Positions 46,564 through 55,326 of a DNA stretch of 64,000 nucleotides are shown here, one piece after another. Both the position numbers and the translations under genes were made by a program. The stretch comes from Acidovorax sp. DW039 (lineage in GTDB: Bacteria; Pseudomonadota; Gammaproteobacteria; Burkholderiales; Burkholderiaceae_C): contig NZ_AP029019.1 of the NCBI RefSeq assembly GCF_037101375.1, positions 3,882,001-3,946,000 of the forward strand, given 5' to 3'. Numbering within the stretch: the first letter of the stretch is position 1; the number at the start of each line of letters is the position of its first letter. A model generated the notes under the pieces. The model had not been told where the DNA came from. It saw only the letters and a program-made list of their open reading frames with translations, and did no database searches.

Positions 46564-47529
46564 TCAATCGAGTTTCGCCCCGGACTTTTTCACCACCTCA
46601 GCCCATCGGGGCATTTCTGCAGCCAGAAATCTGGCGAATTCATCAGCCCCCAAAAAGGCCGGATCCGCCCCCTGGCTCACCATGCGGCTGCGTACCTCGG
46701 GCATTTGCAGCACCTGCCCAAACGCATCGCTGAGCTTGTTCACCACGTCCTTGGGTGTGCCCGCAGGGGCCAAAAATCCATAGAACCCCACCACCTCAAA
46801 GCCCTTGATGCCGCTCTCGATCACGGTGGGCACATCGGGCAAGGCAGGGTTGCGCTCGCGGCTCGTCACGGCCAGGGCACGCACCTTGCCCTGCTTGTGG
46901 TACGACGCAGCCTGCGGAATGCTCTCGGCCATGAACTGCACCTGCCCGGCCATGAGGTCGGTAAACGCCGGGGCGCTGCCACGGTAAGGGATGTGCACCA
47001 TGAACAGACCCGTGGCGGACTTGAACATCTCCGGCACCAAATGGCTGATGCCACCGTTGCCCGCAGAGCCAAAGTTGACCTGACCCGGACGCGCCTTGGC
47101 GTAGGCCATGAACTCCTGCAGGTTCTTCGCGGGCACATTAGGGTTGACCAGCAAGGCCAGCGGCTGCATGGCTGTGCGGGCCACGGGCACAAAGTCCTTG
47201 AGCGTGGCATAGGGCAGCTTGCTGTACAGCGCGGGGTTGATGACCATCACCCCCGTGTTGGCCAGCATGATGGTGTGCCCATCGGCAGGTGACTTCATCA
47301 CCTCTTGTGCGCCCACCGTGCCACCCGCACCCGATTTGTAGTCCATCACCACTGGCTGGCCCAGCACGCCCTGCAGCTTGTCAGACAGCAGACGCGCATG
47401 CTGGTCCAGCGGGCCACCCGCCGGAAAGCCCACCACGATGCGGATGGGCTTGGTCGGAAAAGACTGGGCTGAGGCAGCCGTGGCGCAAGCCAGTGCCGCA
47501 GCGGCCAGCAGAGTGCGAAGCAGGTTCAT
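46564..47529 (-). CDS. Bug/TctC-family periplasmic solute-binding protein
   Basis: This 321-residue protein has a signal peptide (NLLRTLLAAAALACATAASAQ) and the family entry FPTKPIRIVVGFPAGGPLDQHAR. Such proteins bind carboxylates, often for tripartite TctABC carriers, and are greatly expanded in Comamonadaceae/Bordetella. No TctA/TctB genes are adjacent, which is usual for orphan members. The start at 47529 gives a clean signal peptide. The ligand is unknown. Confidence 0.93.
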   Translation of the reverse strand: MNLLRTLLAAAALACATAASAQSFPTKPIRIVVGFPAGGPLDQHARLLSDKLQGVLGQPVVMDYKSGAGGTVGAQEVMKSPADGHTIMLANTGVMVINPALYSKLPYATLKDFVPVARTAMQPLALLVNPNVPAKNLQEFMAYAKARPGQVNFGSAGNGGISHLVPEMFKSATGLFMVHIPYRGSAPAFTDLMAGQVQFMAESIPQAASYHKQGKVRALAVTSRERNPALPDVPTVIESGIKGFEVVGFYGFLAPAGTPKDVVNKLSDAFGQVLQMPEVRSRMVSQGADPAFLGADEFARFLAAEMPRWAEVVKKSGAKLD

Positions 47530-47617
47530 GGGTGTCTCCGTTGTAATGTTGTTTTCAAAAATGAACGCCACGGCAGATCGTTGCGATCTGTGGCAAAGCA
47601 GCACCAGGCGCGCCAGG

Positions 47618-47926
47618 TCAGGCGCGCCAGATACGCTGACCCACCCCATGCGAGGTGGCGCAAGCCAGCACCAGGGCCGCATAGGTCACCATCTTGCCGT
47701 CGCGCCCCGTCCACCACAGCCCGGCCAGCAAAACCGCCATGCAGATGCTCACATCCAGCAGCCACTGGGCGCCCCGCCCCAGGCCTGCAGTGCGGCCACG
47801 CAACACCAGCCTACCCGCCAGGGCGATGAAAGTCGCCATCCAGAAAGCGGGGGCCAGGAAGTTCAGGAGGTGGTTGAGACTGTCGAGCGGGCCCATGGCA
47901 CCGTGCAAAGGGTTGACCCAGATCAA
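47618..47926 (-). CDS. Small conserved-looking membrane protein of unknown function
   Basis: This 102-residue protein has about three hydrophobic segments (LLNFLAPAFWMATFIALAGRLVL, WLLDVSICMAVLLAGLWW, MVTYAALVLACATS). The reading frame begins with TTG at 47926; an ATG at 47896 would give 92 residues. It is divergent from hemA, whose -10 box is about 40 bp away. The function is unknown. Confidence 0.6.
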   Translation of the reverse strand: MIWVNPLHGAMGPLDSLNHLLNFLAPAFWMATFIALAGRLVLRGRTAGLGRGAQWLLDVSICMAVLLAGLWWTGRDGKMVTYAALVLACATSHGVGQRIWRA

Positions 47927-47966
47927 GTCTTGACCGGGTGGGGAGTGGCGTTTCTTGTAACGATTT

Positions 47967-47972
47967 TATAAT
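47967..47972 (+). promoter_or_regulatory. -10 box of hemA suggesting a leaderless transcript
   Basis: A perfect TATAAT ends 6 bases before the hemA ATG. Transcription would then start at or next to the A of ATG. No Shine-Dalgarno sequence precedes the start, and no good -35 hexamer is seen at 16-18 bp. Confidence 0.55.
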
Positions 47973-47978
47973 CCGTAC

Positions 47979-49292
47979 ATGGCAGTCTGGGCCCTCGGCA
48001 TCAACCACACCACCGCGCCGCTCGATCTGCGTGGCAGGTTTGCGTTTGCGCTCGACCAGATTGCACCCACGCTGCACGGCTTGCGCCAGTCCCTTGGCAA
48101 CGCCAGCCGCCACCCCAGTGTGGAAACAGCCATCATCTCCACCTGCAACCGCACCGAGATTTACTGCGCAGGCGAGCAGCCTGCCGTAGACCACACGCTG
48201 GGCTGGCTGGCCCAAAGCGGTGGCGTGAGCCCCGCGCTGCTGCGTTCGCACTCTTACACCCTTGAAGACAGTCTGGTGGCCCGTCACGCCTTCCGCGTGG
48301 CCAGCGGGCTTGATTCCATGGTGCTGGGCGAGGCCCAGATTCTGGGCCAGATGAAAGACGCCGTGCGCGCGGCCGAGACGGCTGGTGCCTTAGGCACCAC
48401 GCTCAACCAGCTCTTCCAGCGCAGCTTTGCGGTAGCCAAGGAAGTGCGCAGCAGCACCGAGATTGGTGCCCACAGCATCAGCATGGCGGCCGCCGCAGTG
48501 CGCCTGGCCAGCCAGTTGTTTGAAGACCTGGGCAAGATCCGCGTGCTGTTTGTCGGCGCGGGCGAGATGATTGAGCTGTGCGCCACGCACTTTGCTGCCA
48601 AAAATCCCAAGCAGATCGCCATTGCCAACCGCACGCTGGAGCGCGGCGAAAAGCTCGCCACCCGTTTTGGCGGCGAGGTGATGCGCCTGGCCGACCTGCC
48701 CGAGCGCCTGCACGAGTTTGACGCCGTCATCAGCTGCACTGCCAGCAGCCTGCCCATCATCGGTCTGGGGGCTGTGGAGCGCGCACTCAAAAAGCGCCGC
48801 CATCGCCCCATGTTCATGGTGGACCTGGCCGTGCCGCGCGACATCGAGCCCGAGGTGAAAGCCCTGGGCGATGTGTACCTCTACACCGTGGACGACCTGG
48901 CCACCGTGGTGCAGACAGCACAGGCCAACCGCCAGGCCGCCGTTGCGCAGGCCGAAGCCATCATCGATGCCGGTGTGCAGAGCTTCATGCACTGGATGGA
49001 GTTGCGCAGCCCCGCCAGCGCTGCAGGCGGCGTGGTGCCGCTGATCCAGCAGCTCAACGCCCAGACGGACGAGTGGCGCGCCGCAGAGATCGCACGCGCC
49101 AAGAAGCTGCTGGCCAAGGGCGAAGACGTGGATGCCGTGCTGGAAGCCCTCTCGCGCGGCCTGACGCAAAAGATGCTGCACGGCACCCTGGCCGAGCTGC
49201 GCGCGGGCGATGCCGAGATGCGCGCACAAACAGCCCAGACGGTTTCGCGCCTGTTCCTGCGCTCGCAGAGCAAAAACACCAACGGCCTGTAG
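47979..49292 (+). CDS. hemA: Glutamyl-tRNA reductase
   Basis: This 437-residue enzyme reduces Glu-tRNA to glutamate-1-semialdehyde, committing it to heme. The catalytic Cys is in [10 protein letters not shown], the substrate block is [16 protein letters not shown], and the NADPH domain begins [17 protein letters not shown]. The C-terminal dimerisation helices end [11 protein letters not shown]. HemL, which uses its product, is encoded at 22.2 kb. It heads the hemA-prfA-prmC-grxD series. Confidence 0.97.
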   Translation: MAVWALGINHTTAPLDLRGRFAFALDQIAPTLHGLRQSLGNASRHPSVETAIISTCNRTEIYCAGEQPAVDHTLGWLAQSGGVSPALLRSHSYTLEDSLVARHAFRVASGLDSMVLGEAQILGQMKDAVRAAETAGALGTTLNQLFQRSFAVAKEVRSSTEIGAHSISMAAAAVRLASQLFEDLGKIRVLFVGAGEMIELCATHFAAKNPKQIAIANRTLERGEKLATRFGGEVMRLADLPERLHEFDAVISCTASSLPIIGLGAVERALKKRRHRPMFMVDLAVPRDIEPEVKALGDVYLYTVDDLATVVQTAQANRQAAVAQAEAIIDAGVQSFMHWMELRSPASAAGGVVPLIQQLNAQTDEWRAAEIARAKKLLAKGEDVDAVLEALSRGLTQKMLHGTLAELRAGDAEMRAQTAQTVSRLFLRSQSKNTNGL

Positions 49293-49335
49293 CGGCGATC
49301 GCCTGCACACTGCCGCGCCGATTCAAAGCAAAATC

Positions 49336-49388
49336 GGCTTCCAGCGCTTATTCATCAAGCGCAAGCAGCTACAAAAATCGTAGCAAAC
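49336..49388 (+). repeat. Dispersed ~50-bp repeat, copy 5, upstream of prfA
   Basis: GGCTTCCAGCGCTTATTCATC, then AAGCGCAAGCAGCTA and TAGCAAAC, ends 14 bp before the prfA ATG. No Shine-Dalgarno sequence is visible. Confidence 0.85.
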
Positions 49389-49402
49389 ATTTTTCCTGAT
49401 CC

Positions 49403-50512
49403 ATGAAACCCTTTCTCCGAAGCCAGCTGGAACGCTACGCACAGCGCCTGGGCGAACTCGACTTTCTGCTCTCGCGCGAAGACATCATGAGCGACATGGC
49501 GCAGTACCGGCGCATCTCTGTCGAGCATGCCGAGGTCACGCAGATTGCTGGCCGCTACGCCCGCTACCAGCAGCGCGAGGCCGACCTGGCGGGTGCGCGC
49601 GAGATGCTGGCCGACCCCGACATGGCCGAGATGGCGCAGGAAGAAGTCACCAGCGCCGAAGCTGAACTGGTGCAGCTGGAGGATGAACTGCAGCGCTTGC
49701 TGCTGCCCAAAGACCCGGACGACGCGCGCAACGCCTTTGTAGAAATCCGCGCAGGCACGGGCGGCGACGAATCGGCCCTTTTCGCAGGCGACCTCACCCG
49801 CATGTACACCCGCTACGCCGCCACCCAGGGCTGGAAGGTGGAGGTGATGAGCGCCAACGAAAGCGAGCTGGGCGGCTACAAGGAAATTGTGCTGCGCGTG
49901 GAAGGCCAGCCCGGTACGGGCCCCTCCGGTAGCGGTGTGTATGGCGCGCTCAAGTTCGAATCCGGCGGCCACCGCGTGCAGCGCGTGCCCGCCACCGAGA
50001 CGCAGGGCCGCATCCACACCAGCGCCTGCACCGTGGCCGTGATGCCCGAGCCCGACGAGCACCAGGCCATCACGCTGAACCCGGCGGACCTGCGCATCGA
50101 CACCTTCCGCGCCAGCGGCGCAGGCGGCCAGCACATCAACAAGACGGACTCTGCCGTGCGTGTGGTGCACTTGCCCACCGGCATCGTGGCCGAATGCCAG
50201 GACGGCCGCAGCCAGCACAGCAACAAGGCCAAGGCGCTGCAGGTGCTGCAGGCGCGGATCCAGGAGAAAGAACGCAGCGAACGCGCCGCCAAAGAGGCCG
50301 CGCTGCGCAAGGGCCTGATCGGCAGCGGCGACCGCAGCGACCGCATCCGCACCTACAACTTCCCACAGGGGCGACTCACGGACCACCGTATCAACCTCAC
50401 GCTGTACAAGCTGCTGCAGGTGATGGAAGGCGACCTGGGCGACGTGCTGCAGGCGCTGCAGCATGCGCGGGAGGCGGAACAGCTGGAAGAGCTGGAGATG
50501 AGCGTGGTGTGA
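49403..50512 (+). CDS. prfA: Peptide chain release factor 1
   Basis: This 369-residue class I release factor reads UAA/UAG. The peptidyl-hydrolysis GGQ lies in [16 protein letters not shown], and the codon-recognition PxT motif is PAT ([10 protein letters not shown]). The C-terminus matches RF1 ([31 protein letters not shown]). prmC, whose product methylates the GGQ glutamine, follows as usual. Confidence 0.97.
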   Translation: MKPFLRSQLERYAQRLGELDFLLSREDIMSDMAQYRRISVEHAEVTQIAGRYARYQQREADLAGAREMLADPDMAEMAQEEVTSAEAELVQLEDELQRLLLPKDPDDARNAFVEIRAGTGGDESALFAGDLTRMYTRYAATQGWKVEVMSANESELGGYKEIVLRVEGQPGTGPSGSGVYGALKFESGGHRVQRVPATETQGRIHTSACTVAVMPEPDEHQAITLNPADLRIDTFRASGAGGQHINKTDSAVRVVHLPTGIVAECQDGRSQHSNKAKALQVLQARIQEKERSERAAKEAALRKGLIGSGDRSDRIRTYNFPQGRLTDHRINLTLYKLLQVMEGDLGDVLQALQHAREAEQLEELEMSVV

Positions 50513-50531
50513 CCACAGCCATATAAAAAAT

Positions 50532-50580
50532 AGGCCTCCTGCGCTGCACCAGCAAGCGCAGGCAGCTATCAAATTCATAG
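50532..50580 (+). repeat. Dispersed ~50-bp repeat, copy 6, overlapping the prmC start
   Basis: AGGCCTCCTGCGCTGCACC, then AAGCGCAGGCAGCTATC and TTCATAG, ends on the G of the prmC GTG codon. Confidence 0.8.
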
Positions 50581-51449
50581 TGAACCAGACCACTCCCACT
50601 TTGGCACAAGCCTTGGCCCAGGCCCACACGCTGGGCCTGCCGCGCATTGACGCCCAGCTATTGCTGCTGCACGCCCTGGGCCGCCCCGATGCAGGCCGTG
50701 CCTGGCTGCTGGCGCATGACACCGACGCGCTGGAGCCCGGCGCCCATGACGCTTTCATCGCCCTGTGCCAGCGCCGCACAGCGGGCGAGCCCGTGGCCTA
50801 CCTCACGGGGCGCAAGGAGTTTTATGGGCTGATGCTGCAGGTAGACGCCCGCGTGCTGGACCCGCGCCCCGACACCGAAACGCTGGTGGACTGGGCGCTG
50901 AAAGTGATGGCCCCCATGCCCGCCCCGCGCGTGGTGGACCTGGGCACGGGCAGCGGTGCCATCGCCCTGGCCCTGCAAAGCCAGCGCCCCACCGCCCAGG
51001 TGCTGGCGGTAGACGCAAGCCCCGATGCTTTGGCCGTGGCGCAGGCCAACGCTAAGCGGCTGGACCTGCCCGTGCGCTTTCAGCAGGGCAACTGGTTGCA
51101 GGGCGTGAGGGCCCCACAAGACGCCGAGGGAGCGTGGGACGTCATCGTCTCCAACCCGCCCTACATCCCCAGCGCCGACCCGCACCTGGCGGCCCTGACC
51201 CACGAGCCGCTGCAGGCCTTGGCCAGCGGTGCCGATGGGCTGCAGGACATCCGGCTCATCGCCGCCCAGGCCCCCGCACATCTGCGCGCCGGTGGCTGGC
51301 TGCTGCTGGAGCATGGCTACGACCAGGCAGAAGCCGTGCGCAATCTGCTCATCCACCACGGCTACGGCCAGGTGCAAAGTCGCAATGACCTTGCTGGCAT
51401 TGCACGTTGCACAGGCGGGCAATGGCCTGTGGCCCAGACAATGAAATAA
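50580..51449 (+). CDS. prmC: Release factor glutamine methyltransferase
   Basis: This 289-residue SAM enzyme methylates the GGQ glutamine of release factors. It has an N-terminal helical domain, YLTGRKEFYGL, the SAM motif VVDLGTGSGAIALAL and the catalytic SNPPYIPSADPHL (NPPY). Translation starts at a GTG fused to the end of a dispersed repeat; no ribosome site is seen. Confidence 0.95.
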   Translation: MNQTTPTLAQALAQAHTLGLPRIDAQLLLLHALGRPDAGRAWLLAHDTDALEPGAHDAFIALCQRRTAGEPVAYLTGRKEFYGLMLQVDARVLDPRPDTETLVDWALKVMAPMPAPRVVDLGTGSGAIALALQSQRPTAQVLAVDASPDALAVAQANAKRLDLPVRFQQGNWLQGVRAPQDAEGAWDVIVSNPPYIPSADPHLAALTHEPLQALASGADGLQDIRLIAAQAPAHLRAGGWLLLEHGYDQAEAVRNLLIHHGYGQVQSRNDLAGIARCTGGQWPVAQTMK

Positions 51450-51506
51450 TCTACCCATTGCGGGTTCTCAGCATTTCTCGCCCGACCCATTCAAGGAGTT
51501 TTCCCC

Positions 51507-51830
51507 ATGAGCGACACCCAACAACGCATCGACGCCCTCGTCAAATCCAGCGACATCCTGCTGTTCATGAAGGGCAGCGCCAGCTTCCCCATGTGCGGCT
51601 TTTCCGGCCGTGCCATCCAGATCCTGAAGGCCTGCGGCGTGGACCCCAAGAGCGTGGTGACCGTGAACGTGCTGGAAGACGACGGCATCCGCCAAGGCAT
51701 CAAGGAGTACAGCAACTGGCCCACCATCCCCCAGCTGTACGTCAAGGGCGAGTTCATCGGTGGCTCGGACATCATGATGGAGATGTACGAATCGGGTGAA
51801 CTGCAGCAAGTGCTGGGCGCCTCCAACTGA
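51507..51830 (+). CDS. grxD: Monothiol glutaredoxin, CGFS type
   Basis: This 107-residue Grx4-type protein carries and hands over Fe-S clusters. The active site is CGFS (FPMCGFSGRAIQIL, ~28-31), followed by the WPTIPQLYVKGEFIGGSDIMMEMYESGEL glutathione-binding region. AAGGAG lies 8 bases before the ATG. A terminator follows. Confidence 0.96.
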   Translation: MSDTQQRIDALVKSSDILLFMKGSASFPMCGFSGRAIQILKACGVDPKSVVTVNVLEDDGIRQGIKEYSNWPTIPQLYVKGEFIGGSDIMMEMYESGELQQVLGASN

Positions 51831-51894
51831 CACGGAGTGCTACGGCTGGTGGCCGCATTCGCCACCTCTGCCGCGTCCGCATCCCTCTGCACGC

Positions 51895-51923
51895 AAGGCC
51901 ACCTTCGGGTGGCCTTTGTTTTT
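51895..51923 (+). terminator. Rho-independent terminator after grxD
   Basis: A 9-bp stem (AAGGCCACC, TTCG tetraloop) is followed by TGTTTTT. It ends the hemA-prfA-prmC-grxD unit. Confidence 0.9.
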
Positions 51924-52071
51924 GGTGGATGGCTTGGGGGTACTCGCCCCCTCGGCTGGCTCCCCGCAGCATGGGCGCAACAGCAGCACCATTTCAGGGC
52001 TTATCCCACGTTGAGGGTGGGCATGTTGTGTGCTTGAATGGGATCGTGATCGACATTCACAGGAGCATGCA

Positions 52072-53079
52072 ATGACCAGCCATAGCCTTGTTCCCCAAAG
52101 CGCCCCTCTGCGCCTTCCTGTGGCGCAAATGCGCAATGTGTTCCACCCCGGCGATGTGGAACGCAAGCTCGCCCGCCTGCAGGACGCAGGCAGCCAGCGC
52201 GAGTATGAAACCCTGCGCACCGTGTACGAACGCATGCTGGAACGCGGCCCCGAGCGGTTTCAGGTGAAGCCCTCGGGCGTGCCGGACATGAGCGAGCTGT
52301 ACGAGCTGCTACCCAACTTCACCGATGTACTGGACGATGTGAAACGCCACGTCGCTCTGGCCCAGGACAGCAGCGACGGGCTGGAAGTGACCCCCATGCT
52401 GCTGCTGGGCCCGCCCGGCATTGGCAAAACCCACTTTGCCCGGCAGTTGGCCGACTTGCTGGGCACGGGCATGAACCTGCTGCCCATGAGTTCCATGACC
52501 GCGGGCTGGCTGCTGTCCGGGTCGTCGGCCCAGTGGAAGGGTGCCCGCCCCGGCAAGGTGTTCGAGGCGCTGATAGAGGGCGAATACGCTAACCCGGTCA
52601 TCGTGGTGGACGAGATCGACAAGGCCAGCAGCGATGCGCAGTACGACCCTCTGGGCGCGCTCTACAGCCTGCTGGAGCACGACACGGCGCAGAGCTTTAC
52701 CGACGAGTTTGCCGAAGTGGCCATTGATGCCAGCCAGGTCATCTGGATCACCACGGCCAACGATGCCCGCGGCATTCCAGACCCCATCCTCAACCGCATG
52801 AATGTGTTTGAGGTGGAGGCCCCCACGCTGGAGCAGGCGCGAACCATCGCCCTGAACCTGTACCAAAGCATCCGCAACGGGCACGACTGGGGCCGCAAGC
52901 TGGACCCCGAGCCCCAGGACGACGTGCTGGACTACCTGGCCCACATGCCCCCGCGCGAGATGCGGCGCGCCCTCATGACGGGCTTTGGCAACGCCCGGCT
53001 GGCCCTGCGATCCACCGTGGAAATCAGCGACCTGCCCAGGGCCGCCAACGCCCGCGGGCGCATCGGGTTTGTGCAGTAG
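52072..53079 (+). CDS. Orphan AAA+ ATPase, Lon-like ATPase module without protease domain
   Basis: This 335-residue protein has Walker A GPPGIGKT (~113-120), Walker B VIVVDEID (~176-183), a sensor-1 Asn in ITTAND (~230) and a likely Arg finger in LNRMNV (~242). The ATPase core resembles Lon, but there is no N-terminal Lon domain and no Ser-Lys protease domain. A ~100-residue N-terminal helical part (VERKLARLQDAGSQREYETL) is family-specific. GGAG lies 9 bases upstream of the ATG. It stands alone between the grxD terminator and the CNNM gene. The substrate or partner is unknown; an unfoldase or remodelling role is possible. Confidence 0.8.
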   Translation: MTSHSLVPQSAPLRLPVAQMRNVFHPGDVERKLARLQDAGSQREYETLRTVYERMLERGPERFQVKPSGVPDMSELYELLPNFTDVLDDVKRHVALAQDSSDGLEVTPMLLLGPPGIGKTHFARQLADLLGTGMNLLPMSSMTAGWLLSGSSAQWKGARPGKVFEALIEGEYANPVIVVDEIDKASSDAQYDPLGALYSLLEHDTAQSFTDEFAEVAIDASQVIWITTANDARGIPDPILNRMNVFEVEAPTLEQARTIALNLYQSIRNGHDWGRKLDPEPQDDVLDYLAHMPPREMRRALMTGFGNARLALRSTVEISDLPRAANARGRIGFVQ

Positions 53080-53200
53080 CCAGCCTTGCTGCGGCACTTC
53101 TGAGCCTTGTACCCGCCCCTCGGCAGGCTGACGAGGGGCGGGTGCAGGCAGATACACTTCATGGGCCTGTGTGCCATAGCGCCACGCTCTGTCACCTTTC

Positions 53201-54532
53201 ATGACCCAAAGCCTTCTTGTGATCGGGCTGCTCATTGCAGCCAGTGCGTTTTTCTCCATGGCCGAGATTTCGCTGGCCGCTGCCCGCCGCCTGCGTCTGC
53301 GGCAAATGGCCGATGAAGGCGATCTGCGAGCCGACCGGGTGCTGCGCATGCAAGAGCAGCCCGGCGACTATTTCACGGTGGTACAGGTGGGCCAGAACGC
53401 TGTCGCCATCCTCGGCGGCATTGTGGGCGAAGGGGCGTTGAGCCCGCATTTCACGGAGTTGCTGGGGCTGTGGATGTCGGAAGCATCGGCACAAACCGCC
53501 GGCTTTATGGCCTCCTTCCTCATCATCACCTCGCTGTTCATCCTGTTTGCAGACCTGTTCCCCAAGCGCCTGGGCATGGCCGAGCCCGAACGCGTGGCCT
53601 TGCGTCTGGCGCAGCCCATGGCTTGGTGCATGACGCTGCTGCACCCGCTGGTGTGGATCTACAGCCGCGGGGCCGATGCGCTGTTTCGCCTGCTGGGTCT
53701 TTCTTCGTTGCGCGATGAACGCATCACATCAGACGACATCCTGGCAATGATGGAGGCCGGAGCGCGCGCGGGTGTGCTGGCGGCGCGGGAGCAGCAAGTC
53801 ATCACCAACGTGTTTGAGCTGGACACCCGCACGGTGTCCTCGGCCATGTCCCCGCGCGACCGGGTCGCATTTTTTCTGCGGGACGATCCTGACTCCGTCA
53901 TCCGCCTGCGTATTGCGGCCGAACCGTTTTCCACCTACCCGGTGTGCGAAGGCGACATCGACCATGTGGTGGGCTATGTGGACGCCAAGGACCTCTTCCA
54001 GCGCGTGCTGAACAACCAGCCGATTTCATTGGCGGACGACAGCCTGGTGCGCAAGGTGCTGATCGTGCCTGATCGGCTCACGCTGTCAGAAGTGCTGGAA
54101 CAGTTCCGCCAGGTGCATGAAGACTTTGCTGTCATCGTCAACGAATACAGCCTGGTGGTGGGGGTGGTCACCCTCAACGATGTGATGAGCACCGTCATGG
54201 GTGATCTGGTGGGCACAGAGGACGAGGAGCAGATCGTTCAGCGGGACGACAACTCCTGGCTGATCGATGGCGTCACCCCCATCAGCGATGTGCTGAGGGT
54301 GCTGGGCCTGGATGAACTGCCCCATGCAGGCGAATACGAAACCCTGGCGGGCTTCTTGATGGTGATGCTGCGCCGCGTGCCACGTCGCACAGACAGCGTG
54401 ACCTGGGGTGGATTCAAGTTTGAAGTGCTGGACGTGGACAGCTTCCGCATTGACCAGGTGATGGTGTCCCGCGTCCAGCCCCCTCATGGAGATGCCGCGG
54501 GGACAGAACACACCGCAGTCCACAAAGCATAA
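53201..54532 (+). CDS. CNNM/CorC-family (hemolysin-like) membrane protein
   Basis: This 443-residue protein has an N-terminal CNNM membrane domain (~1-180, SAFFSMAEISLAAARRLRL), a pair of CBS domains (~200-325; MSPRDRVAFFLRDD, VLEQFRQVHEDFAVIVNEY) and a CorC_HlyC C-terminal domain (~335-430; WLIDGVTPISDVLRVLGLDELP). Relatives such as PaeA/YtfL and CorC act in cation (Mg2+, polyamine) efflux or tolerance. The precise substrate is unknown. A bidirectional hairpin terminator follows. Confidence 0.92.
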   Translation: MTQSLLVIGLLIAASAFFSMAEISLAAARRLRLRQMADEGDLRADRVLRMQEQPGDYFTVVQVGQNAVAILGGIVGEGALSPHFTELLGLWMSEASAQTAGFMASFLIITSLFILFADLFPKRLGMAEPERVALRLAQPMAWCMTLLHPLVWIYSRGADALFRLLGLSSLRDERITSDDILAMMEAGARAGVLAAREQQVITNVFELDTRTVSSAMSPRDRVAFFLRDDPDSVIRLRIAAEPFSTYPVCEGDIDHVVGYVDAKDLFQRVLNNQPISLADDSLVRKVLIVPDRLTLSEVLEQFRQVHEDFAVIVNEYSLVVGVVTLNDVMSTVMGDLVGTEDEEQIVQRDDNSWLIDGVTPISDVLRVLGLDELPHAGEYETLAGFLMVMLRRVPRRTDSVTWGGFKFEVLDVDSFRIDQVMVSRVQPPHGDAAGTEHTAVHKA

Positions 54533-54555
54533 AGCCCGGGATCTACCGGGCTTTA
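54530..54555. terminator. Bidirectional hairpin terminator between CNNM and lytic transglycosylase genes
   Basis: A 10-bp perfect stem (TAAAGCCCGG) with a 6-base loop lies between convergent genes; its first bases overlap the CNNM gene's stop codon. Confidence 0.75.
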
Positions 54556-54600
54556 TTCACTGGTGGTGGTCGTCGTCAAGAGCGACTCCCAGCTCACAGA

Positions 54601-55278
54601 TTAGCCTGCCACCACCTTCGGCTCGTACACCCAGTTGCGCTGGGCTGCAAACACGGCGTTGGGGTATGGAGGCTTGCCGCGGCTTCCGTTGTAGCGGCCC
54701 AAGGCCATGAAAAGATCGCCCTGCTCCCGGTCAATGTAGTGGCGCAGGATGACGCAACCAAAACGCAGATTGGTCTGCATGTGGAACAGTTTGCCTGGGT
54801 CCCCATCGCCGATCACACGGGTCCAGAAGGGCATGACCTGCATGTATCCACGCGCCCCCACACTGGACACAGCAAACTTGCGGAAGGCGCTTTCCACCTG
54901 GATCAGCCCCATGACCAGCGACACATCCAGCCCCGCACGTTTGGACTCGTACCACACGGTCTGCAAAAAGTCCCGGCGCACTTCCCAGTCGGGTTTGCGG
55001 TTGCGCAGGCGGTCACTCATGGTGCCCAGCCAGCGCAGATAACTCAGGCGCGACTCGGTCGAGAAAAAGACGGGCTCAGGGGGAGCCTGGTTCGCGATGG
55101 CAGAACTCAGTGCGGTACGCACCGAGTCCATCAGAGGCTCTTCAAGCTGACCACCCGCATGCGCTTGCCCCGGCAAGGCCAACCACCCTGCTGGTGCGGT
55201 CGCTGCAATCAAACAGGCACGGCGTGACACCCACGGTGCGCGCCCCAACAGCCCAGCCTTTGTACCCAACCCGCTCAC
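54601..55278 (-). CDS. Lytic transglycosylase (SLT domain)
   Basis: This 225-residue exported peptidoglycan lyase has an N-terminal signal-like region (SRRACLIAATAPAGWLALPGQAHAG), possibly Tat-like because of its RR pair. The SLT domain has the catalytic Glu in IQVESAFRKFAVSSVGARG (Glu ~129), YMQVMPFW and LGRYNGSRG. It is short, a single-domain MltE/Slt-type enzyme. It lies 48 bp downstream of proS on the same strand. Confidence 0.9.
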   Translation of the reverse strand: MSGLGTKAGLLGRAPWVSRRACLIAATAPAGWLALPGQAHAGGQLEEPLMDSVRTALSSAIANQAPPEPVFFSTESRLSYLRWLGTMSDRLRNRKPDWEVRRDFLQTVWYESKRAGLDVSLVMGLIQVESAFRKFAVSSVGARGYMQVMPFWTRVIGDGDPGKLFHMQTNLRFGCVILRHYIDREQGDLFMALGRYNGSRGKPPYPNAVFAAQRNWVYEPKVVAG

Positions 55279-55326
55279 GCTCTACATCCCTTCCGTCATA
55301 CCTTCGCAATCACCTGCTAGACGGCC

